Shown piece after piece: positions 1 to 9,837 of a stretch of DNA of 22,500 nucleotides (positions are counted from its first letter, which is position 1; the number at the start of each line of letters is the position of its first letter). This DNA is from Stramonita haemastoma (taxonomy: Eukaryota; Mollusca; Gastropoda; Neogastropoda; Muricidae), in contig CM060318.1 of NCBI GenBank assembly GCA_030674155.1, positions 75,119,077-75,141,576 of the forward strand, given 5' to 3'. The notes beneath the pieces were generated by a model, which searched no databases, had not been told where the DNA came from, and saw nothing but the letters and a program-made list of their open reading frames with translations. The position numbers and the translations under genes are program-made.

Positions 1-70
1 CACGCACAGACGCATGCACGCACGCGCGCGCACGGGTACACACATACACACACATGCGCATACGCGCACT
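1..70. repeat. alternating purine-pyrimidine CA/CG/TG tract
   Basis: The window opens inside an imperfect CA-rich tract with many CG steps, including a run of GCGCGCGC. Alternating purine-pyrimidine sequence of this kind can adopt Z-DNA; that is a property of the composition, not evidence of function. The left end lies outside the window. Confidence 0.8.
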
Positions 71-130
71 GTCTCATGTTTTCTCCCCCCCCATTTCCTC
101 CTGTCACATTTACATGCATATATTGCTTGC

Positions 131-335
131 ACACCCCCCCCCCCCCGCCCTCCCCATCACCATCCACCCACGGTAACACCCCTCCCCACCCTTCCCCGTC
201 ACACATGCACTTACAACTAATGCTAGAGAAAGACCCAGATGAATGGAAAACAGCAGTAGGAGAAGAGCTGGAATGACTGGCCAGTGAAGGAGGGAGTGTG
301 CGGAAGGAGACAGGCAGGCAGTCAGGCAGATATGT
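131..335 (+). repeat. dispersed repeat X, copy 1
   Basis: This block starts with a 13-base C run (134-146) and C-rich sequence, then a stretch with GATGAATGGAAAACAGC and GGAATGACTGGCCAGTG, then a GGCAGGCA tract. The same order (C run, CCCACC-rich sequence, GATAAATGGAAAACCC, AGAATGGCAGGGCAGTG, GGCAGGCA tract) recurs at 4183-4490, so both are copies of one dispersed element. It flows directly into the minisatellite that follows. No coding potential is visible. Family unknown. Confidence 0.6.
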
Positions 336-845
336 ATGTTCACAGTTGTGTCTGTAAACACTGTGTCACACTTAAGTATCCCACTTTACTGCTGTGTCAC
401 ACTTCAGTGCTGTGAGGGCAGGCAGATAAGGGTGTTCACAGTTCTGTCTGTCTGTAAACACTGTGTCACGCTTTAGTGTCACACTTCAGTGCTGTGAAGG
501 CAGGCAGGTAAGGTGTTCACATTTTTGTCTGTCTGTAAACACTGTGTCACATTGTAGTGCTGTGAGGGCATGCAGATAAGGGTGTTGACAGTTCTGTCTG
601 AATACACTGTGTCACACTTTAGTGTCACACTTTAGTGCAGTGAGGGCAGGCATATAAGAGTGTTGACAGTTCTGTCTGTCTGTAAACACTGTGTTACACT
701 TTAGTGTCACACTTTAGTGTCACACTTTAGTGCTGTGAGGGCAGGCAGATAAGGGTGTTGACAGTTCCGTCTGTAAACACCGTGTCACACTTTAGTGCTG
801 TGAGGGTAGGCAGTAAAGGGTGTTGACAGTTCTGTTCCGTCCATG
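336..845. repeat. degenerate minisatellite, unit about 65-100 bp
   Basis: The core GTAAACACTGTGTCAC followed by CTTTAGTGCTGTGAGGGCA, a GGCAGATAAGGGTG block and ACAGTTCTGTCTG recurs. The TAAACACTG anchor (TACACTG in one unit) appears near 355, 455, 536, 602, 683 and 774, and a truncated unit ends near 843. The irregular spacing comes from extra internal copies of TAGTGTCACACTT and from CTGT slippage. A lone related unit lies at about 4430-4490. Confidence 0.8.
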
Positions 846-967
846 GCGCACAAACAGTCACCCATCCACTTGGTAACCACGCTCGATGCTGCTTATCCAT
901 GGCTGGGGGAAAGGCAGTGCTCTGTACCCAATTCAAAATGATTTCAAGGTATGAAATGAAAGAAAAC

Positions 968-1220
968 TGGGGTAGGGCATAGTGCAGTGGTTAAAGCATT
1001 GCACTTGCAATTCGATGGCTCAAGATTGAGACAGGATTCAAACCATTACTGAGACACCTATTCAGGAGATACCCCCCCGTAAATTAACATCAGCACTGAC
1101 TCAACTCCTCCGAAAGTCCTTCAGGTGAGACTATAAACCAAGGCATCGTATGCGAACGCACGCAGAACGTCTTGTACACATATTAAAACCTGTTCTGCCT
1201 TTCAAAACAGTAGGTCATTC
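968..1220 (+). mobile_element. tRNA-derived SINE, probably near full head plus part of body
   Basis: A pol III type 2 promoter is visible. An A-box-like TAGTGCAGTGG lies at 980-990 and a B-box-like GATTCAAACCA at 1035-1045, about 55 bases apart as in tRNA-related SINE heads. A body follows with CCTTCAGGTGAGACTATAAA and GCGAACGCACGCAGAAC near 1118-1168. The body recurs without the tRNA head at 14043-14160, which supports a mobile family rather than a chance match. The tRNA-like part cannot be folded into a good cloverleaf by eye, so it is not called a tRNA gene. The 3' boundary is uncertain and no target-site duplication was found. Confidence 0.7.
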
Positions 1221-1330
1221 ATGCCGGCTAGAACAGCTGAAAAACAGCATTATAAACAACGCATGCGCACTGGTGTCGTCTTTATACATTATCTTTAAAG
1301 TGGGAAAGTGGTTAACTAAATGGTGGGAAA

Positions 1331-1400
1331 ATGCAAGCACATACGCAAAAAAAATTACCATTGGTAAACTTTGGAGCTCCGGCCGAGGAACGAAAAAAAC
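1331..1400 (+). repeat. short dispersed repeat Y, copy 1
   Basis: The stretch holding ACCATTGGTAAACTTTGGAG and CCGGCCGAGGAACG recurs at 3941-3998 as ACCATTGGTAAACCTCGGAA and CTAGCCGAAAA. Both copies are preceded by CGCAAAA and followed by an A-run. The element it belongs to is not recognised. Confidence 0.5.
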
Positions 1401-1489
1401 TAGCAAACAAACAAACTTATACTCTAAAAACAGTGTAATGTATCTTCAGTTTAACGTCTATTCACATTTTGTGATTTTAGACAAACAAA

Positions 1490-2522
<1,033 letters not shown>

Positions 2523-2800
2523 GGCAATGAGACAGCTACCTCTGTCAAGCCAACACACCGATCAGTGTCAACACAACCTGCCACTGCAAAGCTGGGAACC
2601 TTCAATTGCACTGAATCAACAGTAACGCGTCCCTCAACCTCCACTGCTGCCTTCCCAAAAGCCAGATGATTCCAGTGTAGCTGTCGTCTGCAGATTCCAC
2701 TTGAAAGCCCTTTGTGATGCGTGTTTGCGAAAGACGGGGTCGTTATTGTCAAACACTAATGGGTTTTCAGCCATAATCGTTGTTGTTTGTTTGTGTTTTT
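2523..2800 (+). repeat. diverged head of repeat S (third copy)
   Basis: This stretch parallels the first 300 bases of the two S units at 5728 and 7206. Shared blocks in the same order include CTGAATCAACAG, GTAGCTGTCGTCTGCAGATT, GAAAGCCCTTTGTGATG, TACTGTCAAACACTAATGG and TTTTCAGCCATAA. Like the other two copies it is preceded by GA or GACA repeats. It is clearly more diverged than they are from each other. Confidence 0.6.
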
Positions 2801-2837
2801 ACGCGCTGTTAAGCCAACACATCAGAGATCATCATGT

Positions 2838-2900
2838 TTTCTTCTTCTTCTTCTTCTTCTTCTTCTTCTTCTTCTTCTTCTTCTTCTTCTTCTTCTTCTT
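2838..2900. repeat. (TTC)n microsatellite
   Basis: About 21 uninterrupted TTC units, followed by T-rich sequence. The strand is a pure polypyrimidine mirror repeat, a composition able to form triplex DNA. Bases 2901-3186 hold no feature I can recognise. Confidence 0.97.
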
Positions 2901-3186
2901 TTATTTTATTATATTATTTTTTTAAAAAGAATTCTGTCAAGCTCTTGGTAAGTTTCGTTGCTATCTTTAAGAGTCATTTTTCTGCAAAGAGAATGACCAC
3001 GGGACAATATCTTTTTGTGGATAAAAATGACACACTGCCATGGAAAAAGATGGACCTTAAACAAAACAAAAATAAAATTCAATAAATGATGCCCACAAAA
3101 GGAAACAAACAGGTTGTTTTAAAAAGGCCAAGTGAAAGGCTCAAATGAGTTAATCTGGTCATTAGAAAAGAAATATGAAAGATGTG

Positions 3187-3194
3187 CGTGTGTG

Positions 3195-3274
<80 letters not shown>
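3187..3274. repeat. (GT)n microsatellite
   Basis: A nearly pure GT array of about 40 units, with one TT interruption near its start. Confidence 0.97.
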
Positions 3275-3276
<2 letters not shown>

Positions 3277-3320
3277 TGACTTCGTTAAAAATCTAAATTG
3301 TTGTTGGCTGCATGTGCAAG

Positions 3321-3383
3321 AATTGGTTGAATGCAAGCGCTTTGATTTGTTTTTGCAAGATATAGCGCTATATAAATTCCATT

Positions 3384-3400
<17 letters not shown>
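3321..3400 (+). mobile_element. 3' end remnant of a LINE or SINE with ATT tail
   Basis: The sequence GCAAGCGCTTTGA followed by GATATAGCGCTATATAAA (3359-3376) and then TTCCATTTATTATT matches the layout of a known 3' end shared by L2/CR1-type LINEs and the SINEs they mobilise: a GCGCT/AGCGC hairpin and TATATAAAT directly before an ATT tail. This similarity is from memory and not searched. The 5' part is not recognisable; a GT microsatellite lies just upstream. Confidence 0.62.
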
Positions 3401-3587
<187 letters not shown>

Positions 3588-3940
3588 ACACAGCCACAAT
3601 TGGTTGTTGCTAATGGAATGCTAAGGTAAAAAGCTTGCACATTGGAAATGAATAATAATAAACTGCACGTAAGGGATACTAATGGACAGGATGAAGGAGA
3701 GAAAAAATAACGTTTGCCACCTTTCTTGAGCCCTTGATGTTTACTTTTGTATGAACAGTTTTTTTCACCTCACAGTCAGGGTCACAGACCCTTTCAGAAT
3801 GTGTAATTTTAGATTGTTTTGTGTGGTTGTTTTGTTCTTAAAACATTACTCCCTAGCTTGTTTTTTTCCTAAACGTTCCTTCTAAGTGTGGTTTTATTCT
3901 GAGGTTTTTAAACATAGAAATAGATACTGAGTAAAAGGGT
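3588..3940. other. no gene or repeat recognised
   Basis: AT-rich sequence with several T runs. I see no coding frame of note, no tandem repeat and no similarity to other parts of the window. Confidence 0.5.
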
Positions 3941-3998
3941 TGCATTCGCAAAATTTCACCATTGGTAAACCTCGGAACTCTAGCCGAAAAAAAAGACA
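3941..3998 (+). repeat. short dispersed repeat Y, copy 2
   Basis: Counterpart of 1331-1400: CGCAAAATTTCACCATTGGT, then AAACCTCGGAACTCTAGCCG and an A-run. More diverged on its right side. Confidence 0.5.
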
Positions 3999-4106
3999 TT
4001 GCGTTTGGTAGCCAATGTTAGGTAAATGTTGAATGAGTAATGGCTGCAGAGATGTGTGTATGCAAGCTTGTAGACACACAATCACGTGCAGGTGTGTAGG
4101 CATGTG

Positions 4107-4107
4107 G

Positions 4108-4167
<60 letters not shown>

Positions 4168-4182
4168 ACACATACACACTCA
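4107..4182. repeat. (CA)n microsatellite
   Basis: About 25 CA units with scattered CG steps at the right end, running into the C-rich start of repeat X copy 2. Confidence 0.95.
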
Positions 4183-4490
4183 CCCCCCCCCCCCACACAC
4201 ACAAACGCACACCCACCCACCCACTTACACACACAATCACCCCCTACCCAAGAGACATGTACAAGCAACGCCAGAGACAGACACAGATAAATGGAAAACC
4301 CAAGGGACGCTCTAGAATGGCAGGGCAGTGGGTTGAGGCCACACAGAGGCAGGCAGGCAGGGAGGCAGGCAGGGAGGCAGGCAGGGAGGGAGGCAGGCAG
4401 GCAGGGAGGGAGGCATGGAGGCAGATAACAGTGTTCACAGTTCTGTCTGTAAACACTCTGTCCGATTCCACTGCTGTGAGGCTAGGCATG
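4183..4490 (+). repeat. dispersed repeat X, copy 2, with 12-bp GGCAGGCAGGGA array
   Basis: It begins with a 12-base C run (4183-4194), then CCCACCCACCCA sequence, then AGACACAGATAAATGGAAAA and AGAATGGCAGGGCAGTG, in the order seen in copy 1. From about 4345 to 4425 the GGCA tract has expanded into a GGCAGGCAGGGA-type array. It ends with one unit of the 0.34-0.85 kb minisatellite (GTGTTCACAGTTCTGTCTG, then TAAACACTCTGTCC, then CTGCTGTGAGG). Confidence 0.65.
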
Positions 4491-4547
4491 GTGATGACTC
4501 TAGGGAAGATCGTATTGTCTCCAATCTGTAGTTGGGACTGTCCTCTA

Positions 4548-4720
4548 TCTTTATGAGTTTGTGTGTGTGTCCCCCTGTGTATTTGTGTATATGTGTCTCT
4601 CTCTGTCTCTATCGCTGTCTGTGTGGGTTTTTTTTTTACTGTCTCCTTATCTCTCTGTCTTGTTCTATCTCGCCACCTTCCCTTTTTTGTCTCTTTTGTC
4701 ACTCCATTTCCTTATGTTAT
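4548..4720. repeat. pyrimidine-rich GT/CT tract
   Basis: Low-complexity T-rich strand with short GT and CTGTCT runs. It gives overlapping hydrophobic open frames on the plus strand that I do not regard as genes. Confidence 0.7.
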
Positions 4721-4734
4721 TCATTGTTGTTTTG

Positions 4735-4775
4735 TTATTCTTTATCTTGAGGATAATTGAATAAGCACTCATGTT
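4735..4775 (-). repeat. short dispersed motif T, minus-strand copy
   Basis: On the minus strand it reads GAGTGCTTATTCAATTATCC, then TCAAGATAAAGAATAAC. The same string with few changes is at 5596-5650 and 14236-14278 on the plus strand. It is probably the conserved 3' end of a mobile family, but the family is not identified. Confidence 0.5.
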
Positions 4776-4796
4776 CTCTTTTGTTACATCCAGTCC

Positions 4797-4912
4797 CCGT
4801 GTGTGTATGCAATTTTGTAAATTTGGTCCTCTGTTACCACCAGCACATTCCACTGGCACACAGTGGCCTACTCTTCAGAAAAGCAGAATGGGTTTTAACG
4901 TGTGCACAAGAT
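4797..4912 (+). repeat. dispersed repeat W, copy 1
   Basis: Blocks GTGTGTGTATGCAATTTTG, CTGTTACCACCAGCACA, GTGGCCTACTCTTCAGAAAA and GGGTTTTAACGTGTGC correspond in order to sequence running off the right edge of the window (22395-22500). Confidence 0.55.
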
Positions 4913-5280
4913 GTTCTCTGTGTGTTTACACACGGGACCTCGGTTTCTTGTCTCTTCCAAGGACATTTTAGGTGGAGTGGAGTCGGCACTGGTGTTAATT
5001 CCTTAGGATATAACCAGGTGAATGGATGAATGAATAAAAAAAAAATGGCTGTACAGTTTACTGATGTGACAGTAATAAAAGAATGACATAGATGAAAAAT
5101 GACATCAGCAAATTAGTGATTCACATTCTGACATTGCTTCGAACTAAAAGCTTTAAGAGGTAAAAGTTTTGATACTTGAGGTAGGTCCAACAAAGGTACA
5201 CATATTTAGGACCTGAATCCGTATCAGCATTGCTTATTTCAACACTCAAAAATACATCCATACTCAGAAATACACTCATA
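4913..5280. other. no gene or repeat recognised
   Basis: It probably contains the continuation of repeat W, which cannot be compared because copy 2 leaves the window. It includes GAATGGATGAATGAATAAAA near 5020-5040, resembling the tail of motif T. Confidence 0.4.
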
Positions 5281-5307
5281 CACACACGCAGGTATGCCCG
5301 CAGGTAC

Positions 5308-5317
5308 TCACACACAC

Positions 5318-5383
<66 letters not shown>
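5308..5383. repeat. (CA)n microsatellite
   Basis: Almost pure CA array with one AA interruption near the left end. Confidence 0.97.
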
Positions 5384-5386
<3 letters not shown>

Positions 5387-5446
5387 CGGAAGTACATTTA
5401 CTCTCACAGCCTACAACCTTATTGGCATTGCATATTTCAACAATCC

Positions 5447-5544
5447 CCTCACACACACACTTACACTGTATCACACACACACGCATCCCGATCCTCCCCC
5501 CACTCATGTGTGCCCCAAGCCCCTGCACACACACACACACACAC

Positions 5545-5582
<38 letters not shown>

Positions 5583-5590
5583 ACACACAT
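5447..5590. repeat. interrupted CA microsatellite
   Basis: CA runs at about 5449-5483 and 5525-5590 are separated by C-rich sequence. Flanking GCATTGC...TATTTCAACA sequence occurs at both 5227-5244 and 5424-5441, so the CA array and its flank may have been locally duplicated. Confidence 0.85.
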
Positions 5591-5655
5591 GAGCAGATGA
5601 GTGCTTATTCCATTATCCTCGATATAAAGGAATTAATAAATGAATGAAATAAAAC
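5590..5655 (+). repeat. short dispersed motif T, plus-strand copy
   Basis: GATGAGTGCTTATTCCATTA, then TCCTCGATATAAAGGAATTA, then AATGAATGAAAT. It is the longest of three copies and ends in an AATGAATGA tail. Confidence 0.55.
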
Positions 5656-5727
5656 AAAAAAATAACAGAGAGAGAGAGAAAAGACTGACAAGCAAACAGA
5701 CATAGATCAGTTTGAACTACAGAGAAA

Positions 5728-7110
5728 GACAGACAGACAATAAATATCCATTGCCAGTGAACACACCTATTAACGTCACTTTAACCTGTCACTGGAAAAA
5801 GTTTTGCACCTTTATTTGCACTGAATAATCGGATGTGTGCACCTCAAATGCTGGTGCATCGAAAGCATCACATTCTTGTTAGCGTAACTATTGTAGGCAG
5901 ATTGCATGTGAAAGCTTTTTTGTGATGTTGGTTTGTAAAGTGCAGTGTTCTAGCTGTCAATCTGTAATGGATTTTCAGCCCTAAATGTTTGTTTATTGGA
6001 ATTATCTTAAAGTGCTCTGGGGCTAATACAGGAAGCTGTTTTGCTGTTATGTTTAAGCTATTTTTTGTAGACAAAGGCAACAAAAATAACAAAGGAAAAA
6101 AGAAAGAAGAAGAGGAAGAAGAAAAAATGAAAGAAAGAAAGAGAGAGAGAGAGAGTGGGGGGGGGGAAGAGACAGGAGGAGAGAGACAGACAGACAGACA
6201 GACAGAGACAGAGAGAGACAGAGAGAGAGACAGACAGAGAGAGAAGACAAAAAGACAAAAAAGGAAGGAGGTTGAATAACAGTTGGAGCAGATACAAGAT
6301 GAGGAAGACGAGAAGGAGGATAAGGAGGGCGAAATGGAAGAGAAATGACCCCTCCCCCAAACAGGTAAAAGCCAAAACCAAAACAGACGCAACCCACAAA
6401 CCAAATAATTTAAAAACAAAAACTTAAAAACCACAAGTACAACAACACCCCCTCATACCCACCCCCACACAAACCCAAAACAACAACAAATACTCCAATT
6501 CCTTAAAACAAACCAAAACAAGGGAAAAACTCAATCCCCCCAAAAGACAAGCCAACCCAAAACAAAAGACAATCCCCAAACTCCCTTAAAACTAACATCA
6601 CCTGGCAAAAAAAACAAGACAAAAGAAAATATCAATTTGTTTACAAAGCATCTAGAAGAAAACCCTCTTAGCCCAATCTTGACACAGACAACAGATCAAG
6701 GAAGGTAAATTTAGCTAAACACACCCACAAGACCGGGCTGGCTCCTGGATAATGGGCCCATTAAACAACACTTGTTCATTGAAAATGCGTAGGACAGGAA
6801 GTGAGGTAGGCTGAAAGGGAGATAACTGTTTGCCAACATACAGGAAAACTGTGATATTTCCCCTCCTGTGATTTTTTCATTCTGCTGAAAATGTCAGAGG
6901 CTCTTTAGAGCATTGTACTTATACAAAGGTTAAGATGCCTATGGTAAACAGACAGACAGATGGACAGACAACTTGGTTGTAATCTACACAGCACTCCAAG
7001 TTTAGGTTTGTTCTGTTTTTAATGTAAGAAATAAGAATGTAGGTGGTGATTGCCAGGTTGATTTTGTTTTTCAAAACGCCTGTAAAAATTCAAGCACACT
7101 TTTTTAGTTT
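5728..7110 (+). repeat. repeat S unit 1, tandem-duplicated segment
   Basis: First member of a direct head-to-tail duplication with 7206-8625. Matching anchors are offset by 1473 to 1491 bases: AAATATCC at 5742 and 7215, ACAGATCAAGG at 6691 and 8182, AATGGGCCCATTAAACAACA at 6751 and 8241. The stretch from 6751 to about 6799 is identical in both. Inside are a GA/GACA purine tract (6090-6250) with a G run and an A/C-rich tract (6350-6620) almost without T or G. No coding region is recognisable on either strand, and the frames in the purine tract are low complexity. Confidence 0.9.
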
Positions 7111-7205
7111 AAAGCACACACAGAGAGAGGAGGGGAGAGAGAGAGAGAGGAGAGAGAGAAGAGAGAGAGAGAGAGAGAGGAGGAGAGAGAGAGGAGAGAG
7201 AGAGG
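7111..7205. repeat. (GA)n microsatellite at the S unit junction
   Basis: Interrupted GA/GGA array between the two S units. A GA tract also precedes unit 1 (about 5668-5680) and the third copy at 2.5 kb, so the tract is probably part of the repeated unit. Confidence 0.9.
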
Positions 7206-7945
7206 ACTGACAAGAAATATCCGTTGCCAGTCAACACACCCATTTAGCATCACTTTAACCTGTCAGTGGAAACAGCTTTGCCCCTTCATTTGCACTGAAT
7301 AATCAGACGTGTGCACCTCAAATGCTGGTGCATTGAAAGCAGCACATTCTTCTTAGTGTAGCTATTGTAGGCAGATTGCACGTGAAAGCTCTTTGTGATG
7401 TTGGTTTGTAAAGGGGTAGTGTCCTTACTGTCAAACTGTAATGGATCTTCAGCCATAAATGTTTGTTTATTGGGATTATTTTAAAATGCAGTTAAGTTAA
7501 TACAGCAAGCTATTATTTGTTATGTTAAGGCTAATGTTTGTTTTTGTAACAAAAAACAACAAAAATGAAGAAGGAGATAAAACCAAAGAAGAGAAAAAAA
7601 AGAAGAAGAAATAATGAAAGAAAGACAGAAAAAAAGAAGACAGGACAGAAGAAAGACAGAAAGAAAGACAGAAAGAAAGACAGAAAGAAAAGAAGAAAGA
7701 AAGAAAAGGAGGAGGAATAGTTGGTTGGAGCAGAAACAAGATAATCAAAAAAGAGGAGTATATGGAGGATGGCACAAAATGAAATAACCCTACCCCAAAA
7801 GATACAAACAAAAACAAATGATCAGAAACCACCCATTAACAAAACAATACAAAACTTAAATCAAAAACAGCAACAACAGCAATGGCAACAACAACCTCCC
7901 CGGCCCCCCCCAAACTGAAAACAACAACAATAAATACACCACCCA

Positions 7946-7946
<1 letters not shown>

Positions 7947-8022
<76 letters not shown>
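7947..8022. repeat. (CA)n microsatellite inside S unit 2
   Basis: Pure CA array of about 38 units. It is absent at the corresponding place in S unit 1, so it expanded after the duplication or contracted in unit 1. Confidence 0.95.
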
Positions 8023-8024
<2 letters not shown>

Positions 8025-8437
8025 TTCAATCCAAACAAAAGACAAGCCCACCTTAACAAAACAAAAAAACCCCTAAACTCCCAAACAACTGTCATTATCA
8101 GGTGAAACAACAAGGAGAAGATACAGAATATTTACACACCATTTAGAAGAAAACCATCTTAGGATAATCTTGACACAGATAACAGATCAAGGAAGGTAAA
8201 TTTAGCTAAACACACCCACAGGCCCTGACTGGCCCTGGCTAATGGGCCCATTAAACAACACTTGTTCATTGAAAATGCGTAGGACAGGACGTGAGCTAGG
8301 CTGGATGGGAGATAATTGTTTGCCAGCATACGGAAACCGTGAATTTCCGGCCAGCCCTGTGTGTTTTTCATTCTGCAGAAAATGTCAGAGGCCCTCTTAG
8401 AGTAAAGCACTGTTCCAAAGGTTAAAATGCCTTTTGC

Positions 8438-8468
8438 AGACAGACAGACAGACAGACAGACAGACAGT
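8438..8468. repeat. (GACA)n microsatellite
   Basis: Seven to eight GACA units. The corresponding site in unit 1 (about 6950-6970) holds a shorter, interrupted GACA run. Confidence 0.92.
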
Positions 8469-8661
8469 TTGGTTGTGTTCTAAAAAACATTCCAAGTTTG
8501 GATTTGTTCTAGCCCTTTTTAAAGTAGACATGACAGCTGAGTTTTGTGGTAATTGTTTAGTTGTTTTTCCTGTTTGTTTGTTTCTCAAACTGAGGGCAAA
8601 CCTCCTAAAGTACTTTTAGTTTAAGTCTATGCATGCTTTGTGATATTCAACCAAGCCCACG

Positions 8662-8664
<3 letters not shown>

Positions 8665-8725
<61 letters not shown>

Positions 8726-8770
8726 TGTTTGTGTGTGCGTGTTGTGTGCGTGGGTGGGTACACACACATG
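8665..8770. repeat. (GT)n microsatellite
   Basis: Pure GT array to about 8722, then degenerate GT/CG sequence followed by inverted CA-rich sequence, so the right end could fold back on the GT array. Confidence 0.95.
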
Positions 8771-8909
8771 CACGCATATATGTGCGCATGCATGAATACA
8801 CACATTATGATAGCTAAAACGTTTCATAAAGAGACAATAAGCATACCCCCCAAAAAAAAATTCCAAGAAAGAGAAAACAAGAACCAAACAACCAAGCACA
8901 TGTACAGAT

Positions 8910-8913
8910 GACA

Positions 8914-8948
<35 letters not shown>

Positions 8949-9052
8949 CAACACACACACACACACACACACACACACCACACACACACACACACACACA
9001 CCACACACACACACACACACCACACACACACACACCACACACACACACAAGC
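8910..9052. repeat. (CA)n array with ACC interruptions
   Basis: CA array broken at near-regular spacing by CC steps (ACACCACACA at about 8977, 9001, 9020, 9034). These suggest a higher-order repeat inside the array. The surrounding text (CATTATGATAGCTAAAACGT at 8803 and CACTATGATGACTGGAACGT at 9070, each followed by TTC and AAAGACAA) is a duplicated flank. Confidence 0.93.
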
Positions 9053-9502
9053 ATGTGCACACACGTACACACTATGATGACTGGAACGTTTCGTTAAAAG
9101 ACAAGAAGCAAAACAAAAGCAAACAAATAATATAGACACTACAACAAAAAACAAACAAACAAAAAAAACCCAGGCAAAGGGGTCATGGAGATTAGGGTGG
9201 CAAGAAGATGAGTGGGAGAAAGACGTAGGTAAAAAAAAAAGAAACAGAAAAAGAAGGCAGGAAAAGGAAAAGGTTAAGGAGAGAGGAGGAACAGTCACAG
9301 GTGGCGTGGGAGGACTGTTTCTGTGATGACAGGTATTTGTCTGTCTGCCTGCCTGCCCCTCCCTCCTCCTTCCTTCCTGCTCTGTCCTCTCAGGTAACAT
9401 CACTCGCCAGAAATGCCAGAGAGACTGTGCAGTAAAGTTGTGCTTTTTTGTTTCCTGGAAAGAGACTAAGCAAACACAGCCAAAATGGGGTTCTACAGAT
9501 GA
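9053..9502. other. low-complexity purine-rich then CTGC/CCTT-rich sequence
   Basis: Holds AAACAAAC runs, a purine-rich stretch (about 9170-9290) and CTGCCTGCCTGC/CTTCCTTCC around 9340-9380. No gene recognised. Bases just before 9503 may belong to the LINE fragment that follows but show no readable motif. Confidence 0.5.
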
Positions 9503-9837
9503 CTTCTTCGAGTCAAATGGTTAGACAGAAATACACATGGAAGCTTTCTTGATGAGCTCTCAGTGCAAAGATAAATGTTGGCTGAACTGAAAGCGCAGAT
9601 GAGGTATGTTGGTCATGCACACGAGAACCCAGACAATCTGATGACGACAGTTCTCCAGATAGGTTGAGTGCAGAGGGAAGAAGAGACCACAACATCCTAC
9701 ATACCAACATCACTGAGATCAGTGGGCTGGGAGGGCTACAGGAGATCGTAGAACTCAACAGAAGCAGAGAGAGATGGCGAACCTGGTGCATTGGTGGAGT
9801 TCCTCTTATGAGAGTACAGCGGCGATGGGACAGTTGA
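9503..9837 (+). pseudogene. decayed 3' end of a LINE reverse transcriptase ORF
   Basis: Three consecutive frames together read like the C-terminal end of a non-LTR reverse transcriptase. Frame one (9503-9664) gives LLRVKWLDRNTHGSFLDEL, a stop at 9572-9574, then MLAELKAQMRYVGHA, matching the family's WxxRxTNxxxLxEL and LLxxIKxRxLxYFGH pattern, and it ends at a stop at 9665-9667. The next frame gives RGKKRP (9672-9689), like the usual GKRxxGRP segment. The third (9703-9837) gives NITEISGLGGLQEIVELNRS and RERWRTWC, like NIKEWTGLSxxExxRLAxDRxxWR, with a stop at 9835-9837. So there is one internal stop and two frame changes. The element is inactive. The family pattern is recalled knowledge; a search would be needed to name the clade. 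Confidence 0.75.

Larger units (their letters stand above)
7206..8625 (+). repeat. repeat S unit 2, tandem-duplicated segment
   Basis: Second member of the tandem pair. Homology to unit 1 extends from AAATATCC (7215) to the TTTTAGTTTAA end (about 8623, matching 7105). Differences from unit 1 are concentrated in simple repeats: a GAAA/GACA purine tract at 7560-7720, a CA array at 7947-8022 that unit 1 lacks, and a GACA array at 8438-8468 where unit 1 has only a few units. Single-copy parts are closely similar, with a 49-base identical block starting at 8241. Confidence 0.9.

Noticed and set aside
968..1045. Functional tRNA gene
   Set aside because: A- and B-box-like sequences are present, but the acceptor stem does not pair and the sequence continues into a SINE body.
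5868..6434. 188-codon minus-strand frame that looks like a membrane protein
   Set aside because: The hydrophobic Leu/Ser/Phe content is the complement of the purine-rich tract in S unit 1, and the frame is not kept in S unit 2.
8627..9403. 258-codon minus-strand frame
   Set aside because: Dominated by Val/Cys and Thr/His dipeptides from GT/CA arrays; the non-repeat part has no recognisable motif.
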